Shown here: one piece after another, positions 1 to 10,487 of the stretch | How positions within the stretch are numbered: the first letter of the stretch is position 1 | Layout of the letters: the number at the start of each line of letters is the position of its first letter | Source: Tupaia tana | Lineage: Eukaryota > Chordata > Mammalia > Scandentia > Tupaiidae | NCBI GenBank assembly: GCA_026018925.1 | Contig: JAKSZU010000026.1 | Coordinates: forward strand, 12,267,127 to 12,331,126 | Direction: 5' to 3' | Length of the DNA stretch: 64,000 nucleotides | The notes under the pieces: model-generated | Databases searched by the model: none | The model's input: only the letters and a program-made list of their open reading frames with translations | What the model was told of the DNA's origin: nothing | Program-made: the position numbers and the translations under genes

Positions 1-666
1 TGCATACACTCCCCTGACAAATTAAAAACAAAAAGAAGAACACACCCAAGAAAACAATCTTATGTAAATGTCCAAAGCAATTAGCCAAGAAAAAGAAACT
101 ATGTTATACCACTCTGGCCTGAAATATCAAGAAAATCCTGGTAGCCAAATTTACCTATTTCCTGTGCACAAATGAAGGGGAAACTTAAGCTGACCACAGG
201 AAAATTGATTCAGGCATATTAATCACATACCTAGGAAGCAAATGACCATTTACAACACACATGGTTCAGAAAAGAGAAACAGGTTCATGTGTATGTGTGT
301 GTTTGTGTGTGTGTGTTTTCTCACATGAGTAGAAGAAAAAAGGAATTAAATATCAAAAAAACTTCTGTTGTTTTTCCTTTGACAAAAAAGTAGGCAAGCT
401 ATGTCTTTTCACTTCACTCTTCCTGTTCTTCCTTCAACTTATTAATACTCTGAAATTCAAGCAGTCCTTTCAACAATTTCCAGGAGAATCAAGTACATCA
501 AGTGTTGAGTTAGCTTTTGAAATACCGCAGAAGCCTTTTTAATGGAATTATGCCGAATCTGAATCTATACTTTTGTTATAATAACCACCTCAAAGTCCTG
601 GTATTAGAGATCCTAAATATCTATTGTAATAATGTTGCTCTTATCTGTGAAGTTAAGGTAGCATTC
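1..666. other. RNF10 intron 1, no recognised feature
   Basis: AT-rich single-copy-looking sequence with a short GT run near 289-318. I see no exon, SINE or RNA gene. Confidence 0.6.
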
Positions 667-675
667 AATACCCCA

Positions 676-859
676 CCAGTAGATGGCCAAACTGCAATCC
701 CTTCTCCATCCTCCTCTCAGGATTTTGGGTACATGCATGCATGCATGCACACGCACACACACACCTAGCATGAGTTTTAAGCCACCAGGTCTGGGACGTG
801 AACCATGGTCAACAACATGGGAGTCCAGCAACATAACCATTATACTAACTGCTGGCTCC
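676..859 (-). mobile_element. SINE type L, 3' part missing
   Basis: Minus-strand copy with head and body up to the GGAGAAGGGATTG motif; the TC stretch and tail are absent. It contains an expanded GCATGCATGCATGC/CACACA run. Confidence 0.75.
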
Positions 860-1136
860 CAGTTCAACTTTTTTAAAAAATCAGCCAACATCCAGAGTTT
901 CCTATCTTTTAGCTTCTATCTAAATAGTTTTAAAAATTTGCTCCTAAATGCATGCAGTTCCTAAATGTAAACAGTGGATTTGGGCTGGCTAAAAAGTATG
1001 CTTGTAACATTTAGCTACATGCCTTCCCTCCTTGTAAGGGAATATACATAGCAGAAGCCAGAAAAGTAGGCACTAGCAAGGGCAAACATGGTCAAGCTTT
1101 CTAACAAACACATTATATGAAAACTAATGCTACCCG

Positions 1137-1842
1137 GGACCAGTAGATGGCATGGGGTTAAGGCGCTGGACACTCCCACATGGGCCGACCATGGTTCAAG
1201 TCCCGGATCTAGTGGTTTGCTTTCTTACCTTCTCTCTTTCTCTGGTCAAATTAAAAATAAATGGGAACCAGCAGTTAGCGTAATGGCTATGTCGCTGGAC
1301 TCCCACGTAGTCGACCGCAGTTCGCGTCCCGGACCCAGTGGCTTAAAACTCACGCCGGGCACGTGTGCATGAGTGCCCAAGATCCCGAGAGGAGAATGGA
1401 GGAGAAGGGATTGCGGCGTGACCAACCCCCCTGGGGGGTGATTTCTCGCTTTCTGTCTCTATGTCTCTCTCTGTCTGTCTGGCGAGCGCACGCGCCCTAT
1501 AGCAAAAAACCTCTCAAAAAAAAAAATGGGGACCAGCAGTTAGCATAATGGCTATGTCGCCGGACTCCCATGTAGTCAACCGCGGTTCAAGTTCCAGACC
1601 CGGTGGCTTAAACTCACGCCAGGCGCATGTGCGTGCCCAAGATCCCGAGAGGAGAATGGAGAAGGGACTGCAGCGTAGCCCTCCCCTGGAGGAGGGGGAT
1701 TTCTTGCTTTCTGTCTATCTCTCTGTCTTTCTGGAAAGCACATGCACCCTATAGCAAAAACCTCTCCAAAAGAAAAAATTTTAATTAAAAATAAATGAAT
1801 GAATAAAATTAATTAAATTATTCTTTAAAAAAAAAAAAAAAA
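1137..1842 (+). mobile_element. SINE cluster: type S host with two nested type L copies
   Basis: A type S head (1137-1260) is separated from its own AATAAATGAATGAATAAAATTAATT tail (from about 1785) by two type L elements in the same orientation, 1263-1526 and 1527-1780. The two inner copies differ in age, since the first is closer to the family consensus. Confidence 0.8.
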
Positions 1843-1943
1843 CTAAAGCTACCTTAGGGCACACTTGCTATTCATACAAACCTAAAAAAAAAGGTCCTTT
1901 ATGTGAGTTTTTATTTCTTTTCTCAGAAGTTTTCAATTAAGGG

Positions 1944-2222
1944 GGCCGGTAGGTGGCATGGTGGTTAAGGGTGCTGGACTCCTACAGAGTTGACTGTGGT
2001 TCAAGTCCCGAACCTGGTGGCTTGCTCCCTTTCTCTCATCAAATTAAAGAATAATAACGAATAAAGTGTTCATGCCTAAGTTCCCGAGAGGAGAATGGAG
2101 GAGAAGGGATTGCAGCATGGCCATCTCCCCTGGGGGGTGATTTCTCACTTTTTGTCTGTCTCTCTCAGTCTTTCTGGCGAGCACACATGCCCTATAGCAA
2201 AACTTATCCAAAAAATAAATAA
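1944..2222 (+). mobile_element. SINE type S joined to a 5'-truncated type L
   Basis: A type S copy (1944-2068) runs into a type L body lacking its tRNA-like head (from about 2070), ending CCCTATAGCAAAACTTATCC plus an A-rich tail. Confidence 0.7.
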
Positions 2223-2424
2223 ACATAAATCACTCTGAAGTATTCAGAATTAACTCGACAATTTTTTTCTATATAAACCTGTTGGAAATGTTAATACACA
2301 TACACCTGCCTTGATCAAAACACAATATAATTTTGTATTGTTCTGATGGGTAATCAGAACCAGTTCCACTAATCAATATAGTTGAAATCCGGGACATACA
2401 AGCAGACTTCAAAAAGTTTATGGA

Positions 2425-2701
2425 GGGGGAACCAGCAGTTAGCGTAATGGCTATGTCCCTGGACTCCCACGTAGTCGACCGCGGTTCGCGTCTCGGACCC
2501 GGTGGCTTACAACTCACACCGGGCGCGTGTGCGTGCGTGCCCAAGATCCCGAGAGGAGAATGGAGGAGAAGGGATTGCGGCGTGACCATCCCCCCTGGGG
2601 GGTGATTTCTCGCTTTCTGTCTCTATGTCTCTCTCTCTGTCTGGCGAGCGCACGCGCCCTATAGCGAAAAAAAAAAAAAAACACCTCTCAAAAAAAAAAA
2701 A
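2425..2701 (+). mobile_element. SINE type L, young
   Basis: Close to the family consensus, with an interrupted poly(A) tail (2667-2706). It is flanked by AAAAAGTTTATGGA at 2411-2424 and 2702-2715. Confidence 0.85.
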
Positions 2702-2715
2702 AAAAAGTTTATGGA

Positions 2716-2967
2716 GGGACCAGCAGTTAGTGTAATGGCTATGTCGCTGGACTCCCACATAGTCGACTGCAGTTCACGTCCCGGACCCGGTGGCTTAAAA
2801 CTCACACCGGGCGCGTGTGCATGCATGCCCAAGATCCCAAGAGGAGAATGGAGGAGAAGGGACTGCAGTGTGGCCATCCCCCCTGGGGAGTGATTTCTCG
2901 CTTTCTGTCTCTCTCTGTCTGGGGAGCGCACACGCCCTATGGCAAAAACCTCCCCCCCCCAAAAAAA
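2716..2967 (+). mobile_element. SINE type L, second copy at the same target
   Basis: It starts directly after the AAAAAGTTTATGGA at 2702-2715 and ends before a third copy of that 14-mer at 2968-2981. Confidence 0.85.
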
Positions 2968-2994
2968 AAAAAGTTTATGGAAAAATGGAATCAA

Positions 2995-3690
2995 ACTATG
3001 AGTTTATTTAGATAAAATCGAAACCCATGCATAATTCCCTTATAATACCCATTTTCTATTAACTTTTTGAAGGCTCTGCTCCCTCTGGGAATATAATGCC
3101 TTAAATATTGCAGGTTTTTTTCTTTTATTTAGTTTCGTTTGCTAGCTTTCACCTACTGCTCTCTAAGGATTAAACTTAAGCACTTATTGCTGCTAACTCA
3201 TGAACATATGTCAATGGTTAAAGAAGAACCCCAGAAAAACTGAGAATTCAGACAGTTAGAAAACCAAATCCTTAACATTACATCTGCAAATAGAATGCAA
3301 AAGTAGTTATTTATCAACTACCTTGAGAAAAATTCAGACTACTCTAAACTAATCCCAACACTGGCCAAGAGGACTGGTTACCCTCTATTTCTAGAGGGAT
3401 TTATAACAAAGCTACAGATGTGTAAAACCCCAAAAGTAGTCTCCACACTACTTCCTGACAAGGCCTGAGGGTTCACACCAATCTCTACTTAGATAGTTAA
3501 AAAATTCATTTACTATTGAGACAACTGGTCTCACCCTAAATCCCATGGCCATTTCCAGAAGTCCTCAGCACATCAGATAAACAAGTTTGCCATACCCAGA
3601 AGGGAAACTCAGCAAATCCTATAGTTGTTTTGTTTGTTTGTTTGTTTCTAGTTAGCCTTACACTTCTTTGATCTTAAAAAGTTTTAGACT
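2995..3690. other. RNF10 intron 1, single-copy-looking
   Basis: AT-rich sequence without SINEs except a short (TTTG)n run at about 3627-3648. No exon is recognised. Confidence 0.55.
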
Positions 3691-3930
3691 AGCTACAGTA
3701 ACCCAGAGGTAATGTGCTGCTCAGTGATGCTGGATCCATATGGAATACTATGGGTTCAACTCAATTTCCACTCGACAAGTACACTCCAAGCATTCCTGGC
3801 TAGCTGGGAAAGTTGGAGGGAATCACTACAAGAAATCTTGCTGAGAGAGCCTATCTTCCTCTTTTTCCCTTCTTCTTCTGTCTCTCATGGAAGAAATAAA
3901 TACACTTAATAAAAAAACACTAAATAAAAA
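3690..3930 (+). mobile_element. Probable diverged SINE (type D)
   Basis: It has the layout of the diverged group: a weak tRNA-like head, a TC-rich stretch, then TCTCTCATGGAAGAAATAAATACACTTAATAAA. Box B is not convincing. Confidence 0.4.
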
Positions 3931-4317
3931 AGCTTAAAACTGGACCTCCACATTTAGGGACTCCAAATGTTTCCCTTTCTGCCACATATCCCTAGTCTCA
4001 TGGAAAACAGCTTCCTATCATTGCTAATATAATCAAAAAAGAAGACAGAACAGAGATTAGTACACAGACTTTTAGACTTTTAGAGAACTTCAGACACCAG
4101 ACTGCCTACTCTCCTCAGCGTGCCCCTTCTTTAAATATGAACAATTCTACCTTACCAGACAGGTGACTGCTGTAGTGAAAACGAAGGCAAAACACTAGCC
4201 CAGTACTTGGCACACAGTAAACCCTCAATAAATGATAGCTATTCACATCATTATGTAACTTTAGAGGCATAAATGCAGAAAGGCAAAAATCTTTCCTGTT
4301 AAAAAACAATATAACAG

Positions 4318-4855
4318 GGACCAGCACATGGCACAATGGTTACATCGCTGGACTCCCACATAGTTGTCCACGGTTCGAGTCCCAGACCCGGTGGCTTAAA
4401 ACCCCATGCTTAAAACCTCATGTGTAGGGAACCAGCAGTTAGCGTAATGGCTATGTCCCTGGACTCCCACGTAGTCGACGGCGGTTCGCGTCTCGGACCC
4501 GGTGGCTTACAACTCACGCCGGGCGCGTGTGCGTGCGTGCCCAAGATCCCGAGAGGAGAATGGAGGAGAAGGGATTGCGGCGTGACCATGCCCCCTGGGG
4601 GGTGATTTCTCGCTTTCTGTCTCTATGTCTCTCTCTGTCTGTCTGGCAAGCGCACATGCCCTATAGCGAAAAACCTCTCAAAAAAAAAAAAACAAAAAAA
4701 CAAAAAAACAAAACCTCATGTGTATGCACGCACAAGATCCCAAGAGAAGAATGGAGAAGGGATTGTAGCAAGGCTATTTCCCCTGGGGGATAATTTCTCA
4801 CTTCCTCTGTCTCACTGGTGAGCATAAGCACACTATAGTAAAAAATAAATAAAAT
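4318..4855 (+). mobile_element. SINE type L host split by a nested type L
   Basis: The host head is at 4318-4426 and its body and tail at 4711-4855. The inserted young type L (4427-4709) is bounded by AAAACCTCATGTGTA at 4412-4426 and 4710-4724, which shows a clean target-primed insertion. Confidence 0.85.
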
Positions 4856-4865
4856 ATATATGACA

Positions 4866-5415
4866 GCTGGACCAGTAGGTGGTGTGGAGGTTAAGGTGGC
4901 TGGATCTCACATGCTGACTGCAAGTTCAAGTACCGGACCTAGTGGCTTGAAAATTACGTTCAAGGGGCTGGCAGGTGGCATGGTGGTTAAAGGCTGGTGG
5001 TTAAAGGCACTGGACTCCCACATGGCCAGTCACAGTTCACATCCCAGACCTGGAGTCTTGCTTTCTCACTTTCTCTCTCTCTCTGTCCCTCTCTGGTCAA
5101 ATTAAAATGAAATAAATGAATAAATAAATAAAAGTTAAATCATTCTTTAGAAAATTTTTTAAATGTACTTTAAAAAGAAGAAAGAAAGAAAGACAATCAT
5201 GCTTAACATGTGTACATGCATGCCCAAAAACCCAAAAGGAGACTGGAGAAGGGACTTCTGCATGGCCATCCACAGGGGAGAGGGGTGTGATTTCTCTTTC
5301 ACTGCTAATATAATCAAAAAAGGAGACAGAACAGAGATTAGTACACAGACTTTCCCTCTCTGGCAAGCACACAGGTCCCATAGTAAAAATTTTAAAAATA
5401 AAAATAAGCATAATA
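4866..5415 (+). mobile_element. SINE type L host with nested type S
   Basis: The head (4866-4965) and body (from about 5200) are separated by a type S copy (4968-5195). That copy has an internal duplication of GGTTAAAGGCTGGT. The host's TC-rich stretch is replaced by a foreign 51-bp segment at 5303-5353. Confidence 0.7.
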
Positions 5416-5464
5416 TGTATACAGTGCACAATAGATGTAAGGTACTCTTCAAAGCTCTTGGTTC

Positions 5465-5684
5465 ATTTTTTTTAATATTTATTTCAACTTTATTTATTAT
5501 TATTTAAATAATTCTTTTTTAATTATTTATTTTATTTTACTTACTATCATTATTATCATTTTTCATTTGACCAGAGCAAGAAGAGAGAAAGGGAAAGTGA
5601 GAAAGCAAGCCACCAGGTCCAGGACTCGAACCTCAGCCAGCCATGTGGAAGTCCAGCGCCCCAATCACACCACCCGCCAGTCAC

Positions 5685-5685
<1 letters not shown>
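5465..5685 (-). mobile_element. SINE type S with long AT-rich tail
   Basis: Minus-strand copy. The tail is to the left (ATTTATT-rich), and the head ends at the CCCGCCAGTC junction. Confidence 0.75.
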
Positions 5686-5721
<36 letters not shown>

Positions 5722-5800
5722 CTGACCAGCAAGAGAGAGCGAGAGAGAAAGCTGCAAGGTCCAGCACTTGAACCTGTTTGGCCATGTGGGAGTCTGGCAA
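5686..5800 (-). mobile_element. SINE type S, truncated head, with (ATT)n tail
   Basis: The tail is an (ATT)n run at 5687-5719. The head stops inside the box-B region at GGGAGTCTGGC. Confidence 0.7.
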
Positions 5801-6039
5801 TTTGTAGGACCTAAAGGCTAAACTCAGGGTCTGAGCTCAGTTACCACACCACAAGGAATAAAACCAATGAAGAATGAGTCCTCCTCAACAGAAAAATGGA
5901 TGGGGGGGTCAGGGGGCGCCAGGACATTAAGTATGAAATTTGAGTTTGCCAAGTCCTTGGGCCCCACCCTCCCCGTTCATTTTTGAACACTATCCAATGA
6001 CAAGTCAACGTTAAAAGGTAGAACTTAGTGGCTTTAGGA

Positions 6040-6195
6040 GCTGGGCTAATGAGTCAGACAAACCAGTTCTTACGGGCTGCTATTAGGGACAGACTACCTG
6101 GGTGACCTTACCCTTTCCAAACCTCAGTTTCCTCATCTGCACAATGTGAATCAGAACAACACCTACTACATGTGTTTGTTGCTCTGATTTGATTG
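6040..6195 (-). repeat. MIR (ancient mammalian SINE)
   Basis: The text CCTCAGTTTCCTCATCTGCACAATG, with flanking GGTGACCTTACCC, is the diagnostic core of MIR. It is strongly diverged, as expected for its age. Confidence 0.7.
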
Positions 6196-6223
6196 TTATA
6201 TACAGGTTTTGGGGGACCACACT

Positions 6224-6231
6224 ATATCCCC

Positions 6232-6291
<60 letters not shown>

Positions 6292-6380
6292 GGAGTGTGT
6301 GTGTGTGTATATATATGGGTGTGTGTGTGTGTATATGTATACATATATATACGTGTGTGTATGTATATATATACAACTAC
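6224..6380. repeat. (TA)n/(TG)n compound microsatellite
   Basis: Uninterrupted TA repeats are followed by alternating TGTG and TATATA blocks. It lies about 290 bp inside RNF10 intron 1 and is likely length-variable. Short reading frames rich in Tyr-Ile here are artefacts. Confidence 0.95.
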
Positions 6381-6589
6381 TATATGTAAACTAAAAATAA
6401 TTGATAAAAAGGTGTTTTTTTTTGTTTGTTTGTTTTAAAGAATATCACCTAATTCACCGAGATGTTTTAACTATTAATGCAAAGATGCAGGTAAATCATG
6501 CAGTGAGATACTAACTTAAATTTCAAAGAAAGAGCGCCATAAAAAGGGGAGGTAAGAACCACAGTAGAAAGCGTAGTTAGTCCCAGAGT

Positions 6590-7260
6590 GACCGAGCAGA
6601 CGAGAGAGCAAGGACTCTCCCGGCCTAAGGGCAGACGCCCCCCGCCCACTCCCGTGGGCCTGCCCTTACCGCTCTTGGGTTTAGACTCGCCGGCTGGCCC
6701 CGCCGAGGCGGAGCGGGGCGGCTGCTGCCCTTTGCTGCTGCCCGAAGAGGCGGAGGAGCTGCTGGAGCCGCTGTTCTTGTCCATGTCGGAGGCGGTGGCG
6801 GCGGCGTTGGGGGAGCTCTGCGGCATCAACGGGGGCCTCGGCGGCGACAGCGGTCGGAGCGGAGCGGGCGCGGCGGGGACCCAGGCTCATGGCGTTCAGG
6901 GCCGGCGGGGGTCGGCGACGGCAGCGGTTCTCGGCCTTCATGGCGACATTTTTCCCTGTTTCCTTTCTCGGCTTCTCAAATTGGGAAGAGAAGCGGCGGG
7001 CGGGGCTGTGGAGCCCAGCGGCGGCGGTGACAGAGAAGGAGGAGGAGGCCGGGGCTCGGGAGTCCGGGCCGGGCCTGGCGGGGCAGAGGCGGAGGGGAAA
7101 GGGGAGGCTAGGGAGGGTGCGCGAGCCCCGCCGGCCGGCCGGACACGCTCTCCCGCCGAGGGGCAGGGGAGAGGGCTTGCTGTCTTGGTGTCGGGGACTA
7201 GTGTCTCCGACACAGCGACCGACACCCGCCTCTGAGCCGAGGCCGAGCTGATCCGGGAAT
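6590..7260. promoter_or_regulatory. CpG island over RNF10 exon 1
   Basis: CpG dinucleotides are dense here and nearly absent on either side (AT-rich microsatellite to the left, AT-rich SINE tail to the right). The island covers the 5'UTR, the first coding exon and the donor site. This is typical of a broadly expressed housekeeping promoter. Confidence 0.85.
6670..6826 (-). CDS. RNF10: RNF10 coding exon 1 (partial gene; RING finger E3 ubiquitin ligase)
   Basis: This exon encodes the first 52 residues of RNF10, a RING-type E3 ubiquitin ligase also described as a transcription co-factor and a ribosome-ubiquitination ligase. The peptide begins MPQSSPNAAATASDMDKNSG and ends AGESKPKS; it is Ser/Gly-rich and matches the human N-terminus I remember except for a few residues (Q3 for L, S22 for N). 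The ATG is at 6826-6824; the preceding TTG is not a plausible start. The exon ends with one extra base (phase 1) before a consensus donor GTAAGG at 6669-6664. The RING domain and everything after codon 52 lie in later exons beyond base 1, because no other RNF10 exon is visible in 1-6669. The exon sits in a CpG island, head-to-head with COQ5 about 4 kb away. The identification is firm; the gene is incomplete only because the window ends. Confidence 0.93.
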
Positions 7261-7275
7261 GGCGACGAGTCGCCA
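6827..7275 (-). other. RNF10: RNF10 5'UTR of exon 1 (end inferred)
   Basis: This GC-rich leader lies upstream of the RNF10 ATG. The upper end is inferred from a TATA-like element at 7303-7311, which would place initiation near 7270-7280 and give a leader of about 450 nt, similar to the long human RNF10 leader as I remember it. No splice site is needed between here and the ATG. Several short reading frames on both strands are by-products of the GC-rich composition. Confidence 0.6.
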
Positions 7276-7302
7276 AACAGCATCTCGAAGAACCCGGATG
7301 AA

Positions 7303-7311
7303 GTATATATA
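7303..7311 (-). promoter_or_regulatory. TATA-like element of RNF10
   Basis: On the minus strand the sequence reads TATATATAC, about 30 bp upstream of the likely start of the RNF10 leader. A TATA-like box at a CpG-island gene is unusual but not rare. It could be a chance AT-rich run. Confidence 0.4.
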
Positions 7312-7330
7312 GTGGTGAGGTGGACGTGAA

Positions 7331-7350
7331 GCACTCTGGGAAGTGTAGTT
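7331..7350 (-). promoter_or_regulatory. ZNF143/Staf-type site upstream of RNF10
   Basis: Read on the minus strand this is ACTACACTTCCCAGAGTGC, close to the long ZNF143 (SBS) consensus ACTACAATTCCCAGCATGC. It lies about 20 bp upstream of the TATA-like box, where such sites usually sit. Binding is inferred from the motif alone. Confidence 0.65.
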
Positions 7351-7429
7351 TTAGTGTTCATCCGGGTCCCGAAAGGTTCCTCCGCGCATACCGCCGCACA
7401 CACTGGGCTGAGAAGGCGCACGGGACAAT

Positions 7430-7441
7430 GGAACTTGTAGT
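7430..7441 (-). promoter_or_regulatory. Second, degenerate ACTACA-type site
   Basis: The minus strand reads ACTACAAGTTCC, sharing the 5' half of the ZNF143 motif about 90 bp upstream of the better site. Paired sites are common in ZNF143/THAP11 promoters, but this one is weak. Confidence 0.3.
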
Positions 7442-7711
7442 TCCCGCCAAGTCCAGGTTTCCGTCTTAACACACTAATTATATATATAATACATGTAATA
7501 ATAATATAGCCCAGTAATAATCCATCCATACATTGGAATACCTGTGAGACTCCTTTATATACTCGTCTGATATATGGTTCTTCAAGTATTAATATCGATT
7601 TATGATGCTTATTCTATCATATTAGTAATAATAGCATTAATAAAGACAATACTGTCAATTTAATATCACTTTACAGCACTTCCTCTTAAAATATTTTGTT
7701 GTTAATAAGAC

Positions 7712-7784
7712 ACTTTTTAAAATAATTGTTATTTAATTGTATTTATTCATTCATTTATTTTAATTTGATCAGAGAGAGACACAT

Positions 7785-7823
<39 letters not shown>

Positions 7824-7915
7824 AAGTGAGAAAGCAAGCCACCAGGTCCAGGACTCACACTATAGTCGGCCTTTTGAGAGTGTCCAGCACCTTAACCACC
7901 GCCACCTGCCAGCCT
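7712..7915 (-). mobile_element. SINE type S with (GA)n expansion
   Basis: The TC stretch (read as GA on the plus strand) is expanded at about 7785-7820. The head reaches CACCTGCCAGCC at 7915. Confidence 0.8.
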
Positions 7916-7954
7916 CTACTAAGCCACTTATTAATATAAATTGTTAATATTTCA

Positions 7955-8425
7955 TTTCATTAGTACCAATATTCGTTATCATTGAGTGTTTATCATTAGC
8001 GGTCTCTACTGTGCTGTAAACGTGGATTACCACATTAATCCTCACAATTACTGTACTAATTTTTTTTTTTTTAAGTTTGCTATAGGGCTCCTGCACTTGC
8101 CAGAGAGAGGCGGAGAGAGAGAGTGACAAATCACCCTCCCAGGGGGAATGGTCACACTGCAATCCCTTCTCCTCCATTCTCCTCTTGGGATTTTGGGCAT
8201 GCATGTACCTGTGCTTGGTGTGACTGTCAAACCATCGCATCCAGGACTTAAACCATTTGGCCATGTGGGAGTCTAGTGCCTTAACCACCAGTCACCTGCT
8301 GGTCCAGTGTACTAAATTTTAAAGATGACAAAACAAACTCAAAAAGCTTAATCTACCCATCATTACATAGTTGAACAATTCCCCATTTTACAGATAAGGA
8401 CACTGAGACCTAGAAATTCACATAT
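7955..8425 (+). repeat. MIR split by a type L SINE
   Basis: The first part (ATTAATCCTCACAATTACTG) and the later part (CCATTTTACAGATAAGGACACTGAGA) are in the order of MIR. They are separated by the SINE at 8060-8305. Confidence 0.65.
8060..8305 (-). mobile_element. SINE type L inside a MIR
   Basis: Flanked by TGTACTAATTTT (left) and TGTACTAAATTTT (right). The body is intact. Confidence 0.8.
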
Positions 8426-8614
8426 ATATTTTGGAAATCACATCACATCCATCTGTACTTTGGAAAAATTTAATTTCCTTCCAACCATAGTAATTTGAGA
8501 TTCAAAGACATAAAAGAGATGAATAAATAATCCTTCTCACTTAGACTTACTTAGTTGGAAACCTATTATGTGTAAGGCACAAATGATGGCAAATACATTA
8601 AGACTGAGGCCTTT

Positions 8615-8789
8615 GGGGCCAGCAGGAGGCATGGTGGTTAAGGCACTGGACTCCTACATGGCTGACTGCAGTTCAAATGCCAGACCTGACAGTTTGCTCT
8701 CTCACTTTATCTCTGTCTCTGTCTCTCTCTGTTCAAATAAAAAAAAAGCAATAAATACAAAACTAAATAAAATAATTATTTTTTAAAAA
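8615..8789 (+). mobile_element. SINE type S
   Basis: Bounded by a perfect 15-bp TSD AAGACTGAGGCCTTT (8600-8614 and 8790-8804). Confidence 0.85.
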
Positions 8790-8883
8790 AAGACTGAGGC
8801 CTTTAATGTATTCATACTGCCCTAAGTTATAGTTAAGCAAATGTGAAACTACAGTCCAAGAACACAAAGGCTATAATATATAT

Positions 8884-9061
8884 ATATTTTTTTAAAGAAT
8901 TATTTTATTAAGCTTTATTTATTTATGTATTTATTTATTTTAATTTGACCAGAGAGGGACAGAGAGAGAGAGAAAGCAAGCCACCAGGTCCCAGACTTGA
9001 ACCTTTGTCGACCATGTGGGAGTCCAGTGCCTTAACCACCATGCCACCTGCCGGCCCTGAG
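8884..9061 (-). mobile_element. SINE type S
   Basis: TSD GGCTATAATATAT at 8869 and 9062; head CCACCTGCCGGCCC. Confidence 0.8.
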
Positions 9062-9173
9062 GGCTATAATATATTGATAATTAACTACAAAATGCTTCCC
9101 AGTACTGTCACTTGAACTGAAGAGAGAAAGATGAGTGGAATTTTAGCAGTCATTTTAGACTGACTGACTGAAT

Positions 9174-9628
9174 GGGAGCCAGCAGATGGCATAATGGTTA
9201 CATCACTGGACTTCCACATAGTTGAGCATGTTTCAAGACCTGGACTTAGTGCCTTAAAACTTTCGTCAGGCATGTGTGCACCCAAAATCCCAAGAGGAGA
9301 ATGGAGGTAAAAGGACTGCAGTGTGCCCATTACCCTGGGGTTGATTTCTTGCTTTCTGTCTCTCTGTCTCTCTCTGTCTTTCTGGCAAGCGCCTGTACCC
9401 TACGACCATGGTTTGAGTCCCGGACTCAGTGGCTTAAACTCACACTGGGCACGTGTGTGCATGCCCAAGATCTGGAGAGGAGAATGGAGAAGGGAATGCG
9501 CGTGGCCATGCCCCCTGGGGGGGTGATTTCTCACTTTCTGTCTGTCTCTGTCTTTCTGATGAATGCACTTACCCTATAGCAAAAAAAAAAAAAAAACACC
9601 TCTCCAAAAAAACAAACAAACAAAATGA
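9174..9628 (+). mobile_element. Two type L SINEs, second lacking its first third
   Basis: The first copy runs to about 9403. The second starts within the box-B region (GACCATGGTTTGAGTCCCGG) and has a full body and tail, giving a dimer-like structure. Confidence 0.75.
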
Positions 9629-9774
9629 TTAAATGAATGAATACATCACCAACTGGAACCTTCTCACTTCTTCATTAATTATCACATTAGTGAGTTTATA
9701 TTAAAAAAAAAAACACTTTCTTGTCATTTATTCCAGTTTAAACTGAGATAAAGGAAGTTAGGTACTAACCTCCT

Positions 9775-9938
9775 TTTTAAGAAGTATTTATTTAATTTTG
9801 TTTATTTTATTATTTTTTTTAGCTTGACCAGAGACTCAAAAAGTAAGAAAGTAAGCCGCCAGGTTCAAGAATTGAACCATGGTCTGCCACATGGCAGTCC
9901 AGTGCTTTAACCACCGTGTCACCTGCTACTCTCTCATA
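9775..9938 (-). mobile_element. SINE type S
   Basis: Diverged minus-strand copy; head CACCTGCTACTC. Confidence 0.7.
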
Positions 9939-9939
9939 T

Positions 9940-10452
9940 TTTTTAATTTTCTGAAAATGCCCTTCACCAATTGTTGTCCTGCTTCACCTTTAGTTTTTCT
10001 CCACCACAAACACAGGTCATACTAAAATGAGAGAAAAGCTACATACTCTTGATTTGGAAATTTAATATGGTGTCCAGAAAGAACAGCCCCAAATCTTGAG
10101 ATCCATTCTCATATGTACTAGGTGTGGAAGATATTTAAGTTCCCTTGCTGAACTTTTATTTCCTTTAACAACAACGTCAGATCAGAGTACATGAATGAAT
10201 CCTTTCTTCCTTCTATCATTTCTAAAAATAAAACAGAGGGAAAGGGAAATCCCAAAGCAGTAAAGTTCTTTCCAAATGAGAGCAGTGTGTGTCCATCTGT
10301 CAGGCTATATTAAATTAAGAAAAGGCTTTTCATTCAAAATAGTTTCCTAGGAGTCTTGGCACTTTATTCTTGTGAAATATTTACAGGAAACATACATTTA
10401 GAAGGAGAATTAAAGCAGAAACATACAGCAATCTAAGTAAAACTCAACAGCT

Positions 10453-10487
<35 letters not shown>

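Larger units (their letters stand above)
7325..7710. other. RNF10-COQ5 intergenic, AT-rich
   Basis: Apart from the ZNF143-like sites at its left edge this is AT-rich sequence with no recognised gene or repeat. Confidence 0.5.

Noticed and set aside
1264..1340. tRNA genes at the SINE heads
   Set aside because: The heads retain box A/B-like text but do not fold into a proper cloverleaf with a conserved anticodon arm and lack a terminator. They are SINE promoters.
2420..2605. Repeated 60-70 residue frames such as MAMSLDSHVVDRGS and MATPQSLLLHSPLGILGTH in many places and on both strands
   Set aside because: They are the same type L SINE translated in sense and antisense. The frames are shared because copies are young, and they break at random in older copies.
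6083..6438. Tyr/Ile-rich frames around 6190-6440
   Set aside because: They are translations of the TA/TG microsatellite.
1..6669. Further RNF10 exons
   Set aside because: Searched for the Lys/Ser/Asn-rich exon 2 text and the RING domain on the minus strand; none present, so intron 1 continues past the window edge.
6588..7235. 215-codon plus-strand frame antisense to RNF10 exon 1
   Set aside because: It lies in a CpG island, where long frames are expected by chance. Its Gly/Ala/Arg-rich composition mirrors the island, and it matches no known protein.
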